Part shown: in pieces, positions 20,222-28,951 of the stretch | How positions within the stretch are numbered: the stretch's first letter is position 1 | How the letters are laid out: the number at the start of each line of letters is the position of its first letter | NCBI GenBank assembly: GCA_031289145.1 | Contig: JAITQA010000123.1 | Coordinates: 1-48,864, forward strand | Length of the DNA stretch: 48,864 nucleotides | Source: Dysgonamonadaceae bacterium | GTDB taxonomy: Bacteria; Bacteroidota; Bacteroidia; Bacteroidales; Azobacteroidaceae | Direction: 5' to 3' | Translations under genes and position numbers: made by a program | The notes under the pieces: generated by a model | The model's database searches: none | What the model saw: the letters and a program-made list of their open reading frames with translations, nothing else | Told to the model about the DNA's origin: nothing

Positions 20222-20253
20222 ACTAGTGTTAAGTAAACTAAAAAACGTCGTAT

Positions 20254-20338
20254 CGTCATTGCGAGGGCGAAGCCCGAAGCAATCCGGAGAAAGAGATATA
20301 GAAACCAGATTGCTTCAGCTTTCGGCTTCGCAATGACG
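20254..20338. repeat. REP/MITE-like palindromic element
   Basis: The stretch opens with CGTCATTGCG (20254-20263) and closes with CGCAATGACG (20329-20338). Inside, GCGAAGCCCGAAGCAATCC and GATTGCTTC...GGCTTCG continue the imperfect inverted repeat around an A/T-rich centre. The 'GTCATTGCGA...GAAGCAATCC' theme is a widespread intergenic repeat in many bacterial genomes. It codes for nothing and sits between convergent genes. Confidence 0.7.
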
Positions 20339-20359
20339 GCCAAATATAATTTACATAAC

Positions 20360-20416
20360 ACTACGAACTCAATTCAAAACGACCTGAAACAGGTCGTTTT
20401 GAATTGAGTTCGTAGT
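20360..20416. terminator. Very long perfect hairpin, bidirectional terminator
   Basis: Two 27-nt arms (20360-20386 and 20390-20416) are exact reverse complements around an AAA loop. The top of the stem reads AACGACCTG-AAA-CAGGTCGTT. The hairpin lies between the convergent M19 dipeptidase and rplQ and would end both transcripts. A 27-bp perfect stem is longer than needed for an ordinary intrinsic terminator. Confidence 0.75.
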
Positions 20417-20435
20417 TATCGTTTCGTCCGAAAAA

Positions 20436-21023
20436 TCAGGCTTCTTTGGGCGCTTCGTCTTCCGCGGAAGGTGTTTCTGCTTCCGGAACTTCTGCTACAA
20501 TTTCTGCTTGTGCTTCAACCACAGCTTCTTCAACTGGAGTTGCTACTTTTGCAGCTTTTTGATTTGTCGTCTTCACTTCAACATTCGGCGTTGCATCATC
20601 TGCTTTTCTTCTCGAACGGCGAGTCTTGGCTTTTGCCGGAGCCTTTTTGTCTTTCAACATCAGCTCATTGTAATCCACCAATTCTATGAAACACATGGAT
20701 GCATTGTCTCCCAAACGGTTACCTGTCTTGATAATCCGGGTATAACCGCCGGGGCGGTCTCCGATTTTTTGGGAAACTTCTTTGAACAATTCGGTTACAG
20801 CGTATTTATCACGCAAATTACTGAATACGACACGACGCGAATGAGTGGTATCGTCTTTACTTTTCGTGATAAGCGGTTCCACATATTTACGAAGTTCTTT
20901 TGCCTTTGCCAAGGTCGTAAAAATCCTTTTGTGTGTAATCAAAGAAACAGCCATATTCGATAACATAGCTTCCCTATGGGAGTGTGTACGACCTAAATGA
21001 TTGATTTTATTGTTATGTCTCAT
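20436..21023 (-). CDS. rplQ: 50S ribosomal protein L17 with C-terminal extension
   Basis: Large-subunit protein near the exit tunnel. The N-terminus [20 protein letters not shown] is diagnostic, and the core runs to about residue 125 ([12 protein letters not shown]). A low-complexity Lys/Arg- then Ala/Glu/Pro-rich tail of about 65 residues follows, as often in Bacteroidota L17, bringing the total to 195. It is last gene of the ribosomal operon, one base after rpoA, and closed by the long hairpin at 20360-20416. Confidence 0.97.
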   Translation of the reverse strand: MRHNNKINHLGRTHSHREAMLSNMAVSLITHKRIFTTLAKAKELRKYVEPLITKSKDDTTHSRRVVFSNLRDKYAVTELFKEVSQKIGDRPGGYTRIIKTGNRLGDNASMCFIELVDYNELMLKDKKAPAKAKTRRSRRKADDATPNVEVKTTNQKAAKVATPVEEAVVEAQAEIVAEVPEAETPSAEDEAPKEA

Positions 21024-21024
21024 T

Positions 21025-22020
21025 TTAATTATCTTTATCTAATTTATATTTCGCGATATCCATCCCAAAGTTAAGCTTTAGATTATCTAACAAATCATCC
21101 AACTCGGTCAAAGATTTCTTACCAAAATTACGGAATTTCAACAAATCATTCTTTTGGTATTTGACCAATTCGCCTAAAGTTTCCACATCTGCTGCCTTCA
21201 AACAATTTAAAGCACGGACGGAAAGATTCATATCGGCCAATTTGGATTTCAGTAACTGACGCATGTGTAAAGCATCTTCATCAAATTCCTCATTCACTTC
21301 CGTATGCGCTTGTTCCAAATGAATTTTATCATCGGAGAATAACATAAAGTGGTGAATCAGTATACGTGCGGCTTCTTTCAAAGCTTCCTTCGGATGAATA
21401 GAGCCATCGGTAGTAATCTCGAAAATCAACTTTTCATAATCAGTTTTTTGTTCAACACGGAAATTTTCAATCGTGTATTTCACATTACGAATCGGCGTAA
21501 AAATTGAATCAATTGCGATTTGATTGATCAAATCGGATTCTTTCCGATTTTCTTCTGCCGGAACATAACCACGGCCTCTATCAATGGTCAATTCAATATT
21601 GAAGCCTGCCGTCTTATCTAAATTGCAAATTACCAAATCAGGGTTCAAAATATCAAATCCGGCCAAATATTTTCCAATATCTCCCGCTTTGAATTTATCT
21701 GACCCCGACACAAAAATACTGATTTTCTCATTCTCTATCGTTTTAATAGTCTGTTTAAAACGTACTTTTTTGAGATTAAGAATGATGTTTGTAATATCCT
21801 CAATTACGCCTGGAATTGTAGAAAATTCGTGCTCAACCCCATCAATCCGGATGGAAGTAATAGCAAAGCCTTCAAGTGATGACAAAAGAATACGGCGAAG
21901 CGAATTACCGATAGTAATCCCATAGCCGGGCTCCAACGGACGGAATTCAAATTTCCCGTAATTGCTGTCCGCTTCCAACATTAATACTTTATCGGGTTTT
22001 TGAAATGTTAGTATCGCCAT
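21025..22020 (-). CDS. rpoA: RNA polymerase subunit alpha
   Basis: Core RNA polymerase subunit. The N-terminal assembly domain shows [20 protein letters not shown] and [20 protein letters not shown]. The C-terminal DNA- and activator-binding domain shows [19 protein letters not shown] and [19 protein letters not shown]. 331 residues is typical. It lies 10 nt after rpsD and 1 nt before rplQ, the conserved alpha-operon order. Confidence 0.98.
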   Translation of the reverse strand: MAILTFQKPDKVLMLEADSNYGKFEFRPLEPGYGITIGNSLRRILLSSLEGFAITSIRIDGVEHEFSTIPGVIEDITNIILNLKKVRFKQTIKTIENEKISIFVSGSDKFKAGDIGKYLAGFDILNPDLVICNLDKTAGFNIELTIDRGRGYVPAEENRKESDLINQIAIDSIFTPIRNVKYTIENFRVEQKTDYEKLIFEITTDGSIHPKEALKEAARILIHHFMLFSDDKIHLEQAHTEVNEEFDEDALHMRQLLKSKLADMNLSVRALNCLKAADVETLGELVKYQKNDLLKFRNFGKKSLTELDDLLDNLKLNFGMDIAKYKLDKDN

Positions 22021-22030
22021 TCTGAAGTTT

Positions 22031-22636
22031 TTATTTAGAATATAATTCTACAATTAATTGCTCTTTAATATTTTCAGGAATATCAGACCTGTCGGGAATA
22101 TGCAAAAATTTTGCACTCGCCGAAGGTTGATCCCATTCTATCCAAGGATATTTACTATGATTAAATCCGGAAACGCTATCAAGGATAACTTCTAAGGATT
22201 TGGCCTTTTCGCGAACACCGACAACTTGTCCGGGTTTTACGGTATAAGAAGGAATATTCACAACTTTCCCGTCTACTACGATATGACGATGCGACACCAA
22301 TTGGCGTGCACCGGCTCTCGTTTTCGCCAAGCCCATACGATAAACTATATTATCCAAGCGGGATTCCAGCAATTGAAGGAGCACTTCTCCGGTGATTCCT
22401 TTCGAACGGGAAGCCTTTTCAAACATATTGCGGAATTGTTTTTCCAGAACACCGTAGGTATATTTCGCTTTTTGTTTTTCACGTAATTGGATACCGTATT
22501 CTGAAGTTTTTTTCTTTCTCCCATTACCATGTTGTCCCGGAGGATAGTTCTTTTTACTCAGAACTTTATCCGGTCCGAAAATAGGCTCGCCGAATTTGCG
22601 TGCGATCTTTGTTTTTGGTCCAGTATATCTTGCCAT
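22031..22636 (-). CDS. rpsD: 30S ribosomal protein S4
   Basis: Primary 16S rRNA-binding protein; in enteric bacteria S4 also represses the alpha operon. [20 protein letters not shown] at the N-terminus and the S4 RNA-binding domain ([40 protein letters not shown]) are clear. 201 residues. Its position rpsK-rpsD-rpoA is canonical. Confidence 0.98.
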   Translation of the reverse strand: MARYTGPKTKIARKFGEPIFGPDKVLSKKNYPPGQHGNGRKKKTSEYGIQLREKQKAKYTYGVLEKQFRNMFEKASRSKGITGEVLLQLLESRLDNIVYRMGLAKTRAGARQLVSHRHIVVDGKVVNIPSYTVKPGQVVGVREKAKSLEVILDSVSGFNHSKYPWIEWDQPSASAKFLHIPDRSDIPENIKEQLIVELYSK

Positions 22637-22657
22637 TTTTTCTATTTTAAAATTTAA

Positions 22658-23047
22658 TTAAACTCTTCTTCTCTTCGGAGGACGACAACCATTGTGTGGT
22701 AAAGGCGTAACGTCTATGATTTCCGTTACTTCGATTCCGGCGCCATGTATAGTCCGGATGGCAGACTCACGGCCATTACCGGGACCTTTCACATACGCTT
22801 TTACTCTTCTCAAACCCAGATCGTAAGCAATTTTTGCACAATCCTGCGCCGCCATTTGGGCTGCGTAAGGCGTGTTTTTCTTCGAACTTCTGAATCCCAT
22901 CTTACCGGCTGAAGACCATGAAATAACTTGCCCTTCGCTGTTAGCGAGGGTAACAATGATGTTGTTAAACGAAGAGTGTACGTGCAGTTGACCGTTAGCG
23001 TCAACTTTTACGACTCTTTTTTTAGCTGCGACTGTTTTCTTTGCCAT
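22658..23047 (-). CDS. rpsK: 30S ribosomal protein S11
   Basis: Platform protein of the small subunit. Signature segments are [20 protein letters not shown] and [20 protein letters not shown], with the C-terminal [19 protein letters not shown]. The 129-residue length is normal. The 86-nt gap to the rpsM stop holds 7-bp tandem repeats, an unusual interruption in this otherwise tight operon. Confidence 0.98.
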   Translation of the reverse strand: MAKKTVAAKKRVVKVDANGQLHVHSSFNNIIVTLANSEGQVISWSSAGKMGFRSSKKNTPYAAQMAAQDCAKIAYDLGLRRVKAYVKGPGNGRESAIRTIHGAGIEVTEIIDVTPLPHNGCRPPKRRRV

Positions 23048-23058
23048 AATTCTTTTTT

Positions 23059-23135
23059 AATTAAGAATTAAGAATTAAGAATTAAGAATTACTTGCCGAT
23101 TACGACGCATAACGCATAATTCATAATTCATAATT
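23059..23135. repeat. Two 7-bp tandem repeats in the rpsM-rpsK spacer
   Basis: AATTAAG is repeated four times plus a partial copy (23059-23091). CATAATT is repeated three times (23115-23135), reaching into the rpsM stop codon. The two arrays are approximately inverted copies of each other and can pair with regular mismatches, so the spacer may form a hairpin in the mRNA between rpsM and rpsK. Confidence 0.75.
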
Positions 23136-23514
23136 ATTTAGTTGCTTTTTTCTTGTTCGCTACCGTTTTCTTTCTGCCCTTACGGGTGCGGGCATTGTTT
23201 TTTGTACTCTGGCCTCTCACGGGTAGTCCGATACGATGACGCACGCCGCGATAAGCGCCTATATCCATCAAACGTTTGATATTCAACTGAACCTCAGAAC
23301 GAAGATCCCCTTCTACCTTGAAGCTGCGACCAATGATTTCGCGCACTGACGCCGCTTGTTCATCCGTCCAGTCCTTCACTTTGATATCTCTGTCAACTCC
23401 TGCTTCCGACAGGATTTTGTTGGCTGAACTGCGACCAATACCGAAAATATAAGTCAACGCAATTTCGCCTCTTTTGTTTTGAGGTAAATCTACCCCTACT
23501 ATTCTTATAGCCAT
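23134..23514 (-). CDS. rpsM: 30S ribosomal protein S13
   Basis: Head protein of the small subunit, contacting the P-site tRNA and the 50[21 protein letters not shown], the helix-hairpin-helix region [13 protein letters not shown], and [20 protein letters not shown] are diagnostic. The basic tail ([16 protein letters not shown]) is usual. 126 residues. It follows rpmJ by 28 nt. Confidence 0.98.
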   Translation of the reverse strand: MAIRIVGVDLPQNKRGEIALTYIFGIGRSSANKILSEAGVDRDIKVKDWTDEQAASVREIIGRSFKVEGDLRSEVQLNIKRLMDIGAYRGVRHRIGLPVRGQSTKNNARTRKGRKKTVANKKKATK

Positions 23515-23542
23515 TTTTTTAAAAATTTAGCAAAAATAAAAC

Positions 23543-23659
23543 TTATCCCTGACGTTGTTTAAATTTAGGGTTTTTCTTATTGATCACATACAAACGCCCT
23601 TTTCTCCGTACGATTTTTGAATCGGGAGTGCGTTTTTTTACTGAAGCTCTTACTTTCAT
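23543..23659 (-). CDS. rpmJ: 50S ribosomal protein L36
   Basis: Small 38-residue protein found by reading the minus strand between infA and rps[21 protein letters not shown], then [18 protein letters not shown] and stop. Classic L36 uses a Cys3-His zinc site (Cys-x2-Cys...Cys-x4-His). Here those positions read Ser/Val/Tyr and no Cys remains, so it is the zinc-independent (C-minus) form. Its place between infA and rpsM is canonical. Confidence 0.95.
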   Translation of the reverse strand: MKVRASVKKRTPDSKIVRRKGRLYVINKKNPKFKQRQG

Positions 23660-23681
23660 TTCTTTAATATTTTTTATTTTT

Positions 23682-23900
23682 TTATTTATACCTGAATGAA
23701 ATCCTACCCTTAGATAAATCATAAGGCGACATTTCGACCTTTACTTTATCTCCCGGAAGAATCTTGATGTAGTGCATCCGCATCTTCCCTGAAATATGCG
23801 CCGTAATTTCGTGCCCATTTTCCAATTCTACCCGGAACATTGCATTCGATAACGCTTCTACAATGACTCCATCTTGTTCTATTGCCGACTGTTTAGCCAT
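23682..23900 (-). CDS. infA: Translation initiation factor IF-1
   Basis: 72-residue OB-fold protein that occupies the 30S A-site during initiation. [40 protein letters not shown] and [13 protein letters not shown] are diagnostic. It is one base from the map stop, consistent with translational coupling. Confidence 0.98.
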   Translation of the reverse strand: MAKQSAIEQDGVIVEALSNAMFRVELENGHEITAHISGKMRMHYIKILPGDKVKVEMSPYDLSKGRISFRYK

Positions 23901-23901
23901 A

Positions 23902-24678
23902 TTATAACTTATTTAAAACCTGATCTATCAATTCAAACGTTGATAAAATATCTGCTTTCCCCGGCCGAATAGCCACCGTATGTTCAAAATGGGCGGATGG
24001 TTTATTATCCCTTGTACGAACTGTCCAGCCGTCTTTCTCGAACTTTACATTTTTCGTGCCCAGATTGATCATCGGTTCTATCGCGATACACATGCCGCTT
24101 TTTAACAAGGGCCCGTAACCTCTTTTCCCATAATTAGGAACTTCAGGCGCTTCGTGCATGTCTTTCCCGATTCCGTGTCCGACCAATTCTCTTACAACAC
24201 TGTAGCCTCTCGCTTCGCAATAGGTCTGGACGGCATGACTGACGTCCCCTACCCTTTTCCCTTCAACTGCTTGACCGATGCCTTCGTATAAGGCTTCTTT
24301 CGTGGTTTGAAGTAATTTTTTTACTTCCGGAGCAACGATTCCTACCTCAAAAGTGTAGGCCGAATCACCGCAATAACCATTGATCTTCGCACCACAATCG
24401 ACAGAAGCTACATCGCCTTCTTTCAACACATATACGCCCGGTATCCCGTGAACAACTTGTTCATTTACGGAAATGCAAAGCGCATTGGGAAATCCGTTGT
24501 ATCCTTTGAACAATGGAATTGCTCCATGATCGCAGATAAATTCTTCAGCTATTTTATCTAATTGAAACGTTGTAACGCCCGGAGCAATGTGTTTTGCCAC
24601 TTCAGCCAGGGTAGCCCCAACCAACCGGTTCGCTACACGCATCAATTCTATTTCTTCGTCTGTCTTAAGATAAATCAT
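23902..24678 (-). CDS. map: Methionine aminopeptidase type I
   Basis: Removes the initiator Met from nascent proteins, using two metal ions. Visible metal and substrate ligands lie in [20 protein letters not shown] (two Asp), [20 protein letters not shown] (His), [11 protein letters not shown] (Glu) and the C-terminal HFEHTVAI (Glu). I place the start at ATG 24678 ([13 protein letters not shown]). An upstream in-frame TTG at 24684 overlaps the secY stop and is less likely. 258 residues. Position between secY and infA is normal for Gram-positive and Bacteroidota operons. Confidence 0.96.
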   Translation of the reverse strand: MIYLKTDEEIELMRVANRLVGATLAEVAKHIAPGVTTFQLDKIAEEFICDHGAIPLFKGYNGFPNALCISVNEQVVHGIPGVYVLKEGDVASVDCGAKINGYCGDSAYTFEVGIVAPEVKKLLQTTKEALYEGIGQAVEGKRVGDVSHAVQTYCEARGYSVVRELVGHGIGKDMHEAPEVPNYGKRGYGPLLKSGMCIAIEPMINLGTKNVKFEKDGWTVRTRDNKPSAHFEHTVAIRPGKADILSTFELIDQVLNKL

Positions 24679-24680
24679 CC

Positions 24681-26027
24681 TCAATAAGCCGTACCTTGTC
24701 GTCCTTTAATTCTGCCTGACTTCAGTAAGCCATCGTAATGGCGCATCAACAAATGACTTTCCACTTGTTGTAGCGTATCTAAAACAACACCAACCAAGAT
24801 TAACAGGGAGGTGCCCCCGAAAAACTGGGCAAACTCCTGCTGAATTCCTAATTTTCCAGCAAAAGCAGGTAAAATAGCTACCCCTGCCAAAAAGAAGGAA
24901 CCCGGAAAGGTTATTCTCGACATGATCTCATCAATATACTCAGCGGTTTTCTTTCCCGGTTTAATGCCCGGAATAAAACCGTTGTTCCGCTTCAAATCTT
25001 CTGCCATTTGCTTGGGGTTAATCGTAATCGCCGTATAAAAATACGTAAACGCAATAATTAAGACGGCAAATATGAAATTATACCAAAAACTTTGGTGATC
25101 GGATAAGGGTTGAAACAATTTGGCATACCATGCATCAGGCGAAGCAGATCCAAATCCCAAAAGGGAAATAGGGATAAACATGATGGCTTGCGCGAAAATG
25201 ATAGGCATCACATTTGCCGCATTCACTTTCAAGGGTATATATTGACGCGCACCGCCGTATTGTTTATTCCCTACCATCTGTTTTGCATATTGAACCGGGA
25301 TTCTCCTCGTTCCTTGAACAAGCAAAATCGCACCTGCAATAACAAACAGCAAGAAAATGATTTCCACCAAAAACATGATCAAACCACCGGTCGGTTCGCT
25401 GATTCTGGATACAAATTCCTGAAACAAAGCATGTGGCAACCGAGCCAAAATACCAACCATGATGATGAATGAGATACCATTTCCAATACCTTTATCGGTA
25501 ATCCTTTCGCCTAACCAAAGGACAAACATGGAACCTGCAGTCAGAATAATCGTCGAACTGAGATTAAACCACAGCCCTGTCGGGACTACCGCACCTGCAA
25601 CTTGCCTTAGTTGACCATTCATATTAATCAAATAAGCAGGGGCTTGGAAAATCAGAATAATTACCGTTAAGTAACGGGTATACTGATTAATTTTCCGTCT
25701 TCCGCTTTCGCCTTCACGCTGTAACTTTTGAAAATAAGGAACAGCAATGGCTAATAATTGGATTACGATAGACGCCGATATATAAGGCATGATTCCCAAA
25801 GCGACAATAGATGCATTGGAAAACGCGCCACCTGAAAACATATCCAATAGAGACATCAAACCACTTGAGGTTTGCTGCTCCAATGCCGTTAATGAATGCG
25901 GGTCAATCCCCGGAAGCGTTATAACCGTTAAAAAACGGAACACTACAATCAGAAGAAAGGTTAAAAGAATCCTGCTCTTTAAATCCTCAATCTTCCATAT
26001 ATTCTTTATAGTTTGAATTGCTCTCAT
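24681..26027 (-). CDS. secY: Preprotein translocase channel subunit SecY
   Basis: Ten-helix inner membrane channel of the Sec pathway. Diagnostic segments are LTVITLPGIDPHSL, MFSGGAFSNASIVALGIMPY (plug and TM2), FLVLWLGERITDKGIGNG-like text in TM4-5, and IKPGKKTAEYIDEIMSRIT in the C5 loop region. 448 residues. It follows rplO by 6 nt and is nearly overlapped by map. Confidence 0.98.
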   Translation of the reverse strand: MRAIQTIKNIWKIEDLKSRILLTFLLIVVFRFLTVITLPGIDPHSLTALEQQTSSGLMSLLDMFSGGAFSNASIVALGIMPYISASIVIQLLAIAVPYFQKLQREGESGRRKINQYTRYLTVIILIFQAPAYLINMNGQLRQVAGAVVPTGLWFNLSSTIILTAGSMFVLWLGERITDKGIGNGISFIIMVGILARLPHALFQEFVSRISEPTGGLIMFLVEIIFLLFVIAGAILLVQGTRRIPVQYAKQMVGNKQYGGARQYIPLKVNAANVMPIIFAQAIMFIPISLLGFGSASPDAWYAKLFQPLSDHQSFWYNFIFAVLIIAFTYFYTAITINPKQMAEDLKRNNGFIPGIKPGKKTAEYIDEIMSRITFPGSFFLAGVAILPAFAGKLGIQQEFAQFFGGTSLLILVGVVLDTLQQVESHLLMRHYDGLLKSGRIKGRQGTAY

Positions 26028-26033
26028 TCTGCC

Positions 26034-26480
26034 TTAGCGTTTTACAATAGTGCCTCCTGCCTTGACGATTGCCTCTTCTGCCGTTTTGGAAAAAGCGTGA
26101 GCTGTAATTTCCAATGCGGAAGTAAGGGCGCCTTTGGCAAGAATTTTAACTAATTGCTTGGATGAAATAAATCCTGCATTTATTAATTCCTCAATACCGA
26201 TTTTTGTCAACTGCTGGGCATCAGCCAATTGTTGCAAGGTATCAAGATTAATCGCTTTGTATTCTACACGATTGATATTCTTGAAGCCGAATTTCGGTAA
26301 ACGTCTCTGAATAGGCATCTGACCACCTTCGAAACCAATTTTCTTGGAATATCCGGATCTTGATTTCTGGCCTTTGTGACCTCTGGTAGAAGTTCCTCCC
26401 AGACCTGAACCTGTTCCACGACCAATTCTTTTCCGTGTTTTTACAGAACCTTTAGCCGGTGTTAAATTTGATAAATTCAT
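26034..26480 (-). CDS. rplO: 50S ribosomal protein L15
   Basis: Late-assembling large-subunit protein. The N-terminal Gly/Arg-rich arm (KTRKRIGRGTGSGLGGTSTR) and GFEGGQMPIQRRLPKFGFKN are diagnostic. 148 residues. Its start codon overlaps the rpmD stop in an ATGA arrangement, suggesting coupled translation. Confidence 0.98.
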   Translation of the reverse strand: MNLSNLTPAKGSVKTRKRIGRGTGSGLGGTSTRGHKGQKSRSGYSKKIGFEGGQMPIQRRLPKFGFKNINRVEYKAINLDTLQQLADAQQLTKIGIEELINAGFISSKQLVKILAKGALTSALEITAHAFSKTAEEAIVKAGGTIVKR

Positions 26481-26653
26481 AATTCTACTGTTACTAAATG
26501 TTTAACCTTCTCTACCATTCCCAGAATAGCGGGATTGGCTTCATGTTCCACTACGCGGCCGGTTTTTCTCAGGCCCAAAGCATCTAAAGTTCTTTTCTGA
26601 GCTTTCGGACAGTTGATGCGACTTTTAACTTGCTTGATTTTTATCGTTGCCAT
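26477..26653 (-). CDS. rpmD: 50S ribosomal protein L30
   Basis: 58-residue protein read on the minus strand between rpsE and rplO: MATIKIKQVKSRINCPKAQK, then TLDALGLRKTGRVVEHEANP and stop. This is the standard short bacterial L30 fold. It overlaps rplO by 4 nt and begins 12 nt after the rpsE stop. The order rpsE-rpmD-rplO-secY is canonical. Confidence 0.97.
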   Translation of the reverse strand: MATIKIKQVKSRINCPKAQKRTLDALGLRKTGRVVEHEANPAILGMVEKVKHLVTVEL

Positions 26654-26665
26654 ATCTTTTTCTCC

Positions 26666-27181
26666 TTATCCTTTAAATACTTTTTCAACTGAGATTCCAC
26701 GGTTTTGGGCAACCATAGCCGGGTCACGCAATTCACTCAGGGCAGCGATAGTCGCTTTCACCAAGTTATGCGGATTGGACGAACCCTTCGATTTTGCCAA
26801 AACGTCTGTAATACCAACACTTTCCAATACCGCACGCATAGCGCCGCCGGCTTTTACGCCGGTACCATGGGTAGCCGGTTTGATAAAAACTTGCGCTCCG
26901 CCGAATTTGGCCAATTGTTCATGAGGGATAGTTCCTTTATACACAGGAACTTTTACCAGATTTTTCTTTGCCGCTTCAATGCCTTTGGCGATAGCAGCCG
27001 TTACTTCACCTGCTTTGCCTAAGCCCCAGCCTACAATTCCGTCTTCGTTTCCAACTACAACGATAGCTGCAAAGCTGAAAGTGCGACCGCCTTTGGTAAC
27101 TTTCGTTACACGGTTGATGGCAACTAATCTGTCTTTCAATTCTAAGTCGTTTGTCGACTTTACTTTATTATTTACTGCCAT
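26666..27181 (-). CDS. rpsE: 30S ribosomal protein S5
   Basis: Small-subunit protein of the decoding-fidelity region. Typical segments are [20 protein letters not shown] and [20 protein letters not shown], with [20 protein letters not shown] and the C-terminal [19 protein letters not shown]. 171 residues is usual for Bacteroidota. It lies 6 nt after rplR. Confidence 0.98.
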   Translation of the reverse strand: MAVNNKVKSTNDLELKDRLVAINRVTKVTKGGRTFSFAAIVVVGNEDGIVGWGLGKAGEVTAAIAKGIEAAKKNLVKVPVYKGTIPHEQLAKFGGAQVFIKPATHGTGVKAGGAMRAVLESVGITDVLAKSKGSSNPHNLVKATIAALSELRDPAMVAQNRGISVEKVFKG

Positions 27182-27187
27182 TTCTTT

Positions 27188-27532
27188 TTAAAATTTAAGT
27201 CCACCTTTACGAGCAGCTTCCGCCAATTCTTTCACTCTACCATGGTATAAATAACCATTTCTGTCAAAAACTACGGCTTCTATGCCTGCCTCTTTAGATT
27301 TCTGTGCGATCAGTTCGCCTACTTTGGAAGCGATTTCCTTTTTAGGCGCTTTTTCTGTAATTGCAATGGAAGAAGCAGCGGCTAAAGTTTTACCGGTCAA
27401 GTCATCAATGACTTGGGCGTAAATCTGTTTGTTACTCCTGAATACCGTCAAACGAGGACGCTCGCCTGTTCCTGAGATATGCTTGCGCACCCGTTGTTTT
27501 ATTTTGATTCTTCTTAATTCCTTTGTTGTCAT
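27188..27532 (-). CDS. rplR: 50S ribosomal protein L18
   Basis: 5S rRNA-binding protein of the central protuberance. [35 protein letters not shown] and [20 protein letters not shown] are diagnostic. 114 residues. It sits between rplF and rpsE in the canonical order. Confidence 0.98.
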   Translation of the reverse strand: MTTKELRRIKIKQRVRKHISGTGERPRLTVFRSNKQIYAQVIDDLTGKTLAAASSIAITEKAPKKEIASKVGELIAQKSKEAGIEAVVFDRNGYLYHGRVKELAEAARKGGLKF

Positions 27533-27552
27533 AATAATTCCGGTTTTAAAGA

Positions 27553-28104
27553 TTATTTACCTGCCGATTTTCCGGATTTTCTACGAACTACTTCTCCGAC
27601 AAAACGAATACCCTTACCTTTGTAAGGTTCTACTTTGCGGAAAGAACGAATCTTTGCGCACACTTGTCCAAGTAATTGTTTATCGTTTGATTCCAGAATC
27701 ACTAACGGATTTTTGTTACGTTCGCTTTTCGTTTCCACTTTGATTTCCGAAGGTAACTGCAAAAAGATATTATGCGTGTAACCTAAGGAAAAATCCAAAA
27801 CGTTGCCTGTACCGGTTACACGGTAACCGACGCCAACTAATTCGAGTTGCTTTTTATAACCTTCCGACACGCCTACAACCATGTTGTTGATCAGGGCGCG
27901 ATACAGACCGTGCATAGCGCGGTTTTGACGTTCATCATCAGGGCGGGACACCGTTAAAGTATTTCCATCCACTTCTACTTTGATGACCGGATTGATCGCC
28001 TGAGATAATTCTCCTTTCGGGCCTTTCACTGTAATTACGCTGTCTTTCTGCGATACAGTTACATTCGCCGGCAATGTTATGGGTAATTTACCAATTCTTG
28101 ACAT
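27553..28104 (-). CDS. rplF: 50S ribosomal protein L6
   Basis: Large-subunit protein near the factor-binding site. The start [20 protein letters not shown] and the signature [20 protein letters not shown] are typical. I place the start at ATG 28104; an upstream in-frame TTG at 28125 would lie inside the Shine-Dalgarno sequence and add residues not seen in L6. 183 residues. Confidence 0.98.
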   Translation of the reverse strand: MSRIGKLPITLPANVTVSQKDSVITVKGPKGELSQAINPVIKVEVDGNTLTVSRPDDERQNRAMHGLYRALINNMVVGVSEGYKKQLELVGVGYRVTGTGNVLDFSLGYTHNIFLQLPSEIKVETKSERNKNPLVILESNDKQLLGQVCAKIRSFRKVEPYKGKGIRFVGEVVRRKSGKSAGK

Positions 28105-28112
28105 AATAATTT

Positions 28113-28122
28113 CCTCCTCCTT
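28113..28122 (-). promoter_or_regulatory. Strong Shine-Dalgarno sequence of rplF
   Basis: On the minus strand AAGGAGGAGG lies 8 nt before the rplF ATG at 28104. Bacteroidota genes seldom carry a Shine-Dalgarno sequence, and I saw no comparable one before most genes here. It decides the rplF start. Confidence 0.7.
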
Positions 28123-28125
28123 CAA

Positions 28126-28521
28126 TTAATAAACATAACATAATACTTCGCCGCCAATCTTCAGGTCTCGCGCTTCTTTGTCCGTCATTACTCCCTTAGA
28201 AGTACTCAGTACGGCAATTCCCAAACCATTCAATACACGAGGTATATCTTTATAGCCCGCATATCGACGCAAACCCGGAGTAGAAACTCGCTTCAGGATT
28301 TTAATTGCGTTCACTTTATTAACAGGGTCGTACTTCAAGGCGATTTTTATCGTGCCTTGAGGACCCTCCTCTACAAACTTGAAATTCAAGATGTAGCCTT
28401 TTTCGAAAAGGATCTTGGTGATCTCTTTCTTCAAATTCGACGCTGGAATCTCCACCACTCTATGCTTTGCTTTGATGGCGTTCCTTAGTCTTGTCAGATA
28501 ATCTGCAATAGGATCTGTCAT
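28126..28521 (-). CDS. rpsH: 30S ribosomal protein S8
   Basis: 16S rRNA helix-21-binding protein; in enterics it is the translational repressor of the spc operon. MTDPIADYLTRLRNAIKAKH, RVSTPGLRRYAGYKDIPRVL and the C-terminal GLGIAVLSTSKGVMTDKEAR are diagnostic. 131 residues. It is the first gene of the ribosomal run here. The genes that normally precede it (rpsN, rplE, rplX, rplN) are absent, and it is preceded by its own promoter and a leader of about 135 nt. Confidence 0.98.
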   Translation of the reverse strand: MTDPIADYLTRLRNAIKAKHRVVEIPASNLKKEITKILFEKGYILNFKFVEEGPQGTIKIALKYDPVNKVNAIKILKRVSTPGLRRYAGYKDIPRVLNGLGIAVLSTSKGVMTDKEARDLKIGGEVLCYVY

Positions 28522-28661
28522 AATTAATTAAAAATTAAATTGATCCGGACTTTCCGGACAATATTTAACACTCTCTATTGATTTTATTTGGAACAAATAG
28601 TTTATCCCTGAAAAATCAATATCCTCTCTCTACATTATAGATAATGTACACAAAAGGCCTG

Positions 28662-28689
28662 CAAAGGTAATATATTTTTTTGAAAACAA
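28662..28689 (-). promoter_or_regulatory. Promoter of the rpsH-rplQ ribosomal operon
   Basis: On the minus strand TTG (28689-28687), a 17-nt spacer and TACCTTTG (28669-28662), a strong Bacteroidota-type promoter. The start would be near 28656, giving about 135 nt of untranslated leader before rpsH. Confidence 0.7.
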
Positions 28690-28883
28690 CCTAAACATTA
28701 ACGAAGAATTTGCTATTTTTTATGAAAAAACTTTCTATAATCGTTAATTTGGGTCATTTTTCAATAAAAATCACCTTAAATAAAACAACTCTGTTCTTAT
28801 ATATAATGGTAGTTTTTTAATTCACACCCCAAGCCCCGTAGTAGACTTGCACCGAGTTATTATTTGCACGGCGCACAACAAGG

Positions 28884-28926
28884 AAACTGTCTCAAAAGTT
28901 CTTTTGGAGAACTTTTGAGACAGTTT
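28884..28926. terminator. 19-bp perfect hairpin downstream of glnN
   Basis: AAACTGTCTCAAAAGTTCT (28884-28902) and its exact reverse complement (28908-28926) flank the loop TTTGG. It starts 26 nt beyond the glnN stop on the minus strand and should terminate glnN. The longer T-run (to 28929) is on the plus strand. CTGTCTCAAAAG-type ends also occur in some IS elements, so an IS relic is possible. Confidence 0.6.
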
Positions 28927-28951
28927 TTTGCTGTTTATTCCCAATCGAAAA

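Larger units (their letters stand above)
28522..28951. other. 430-nt intergenic region between glnN and rpsH with leader structures
   Basis: It contains no gene that I can support. From 28522 to about 28660 it is the rpsH leader, with three small inverted repeats: TCCGG/CCGGA near 28545-28560, ATTGATTTT/AAAATCAAT near 28578-28612, and CATTAT-AG-ATAATG near 28633-28646. The minus-strand promoter is at 28662-28689. From about 28690 to 28820 it is very A/T-rich. A more G/C-rich patch at about 28825-28880 looks like a relic of unknown origin, and the hairpin at 28884-28926 follows. Confidence 0.6.

Noticed and set aside
23059-23135. CRISPR-like repeat
   Set aside because: Units are only 7 bp with no spacers; it is a simple tandem repeat.
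28825-28926. IS-element end near glnN
   Set aside because: The CTGTCTCAAAAG hairpin resembles some IS ends, but there is no transposase fragment or target duplication; a terminator explains it.
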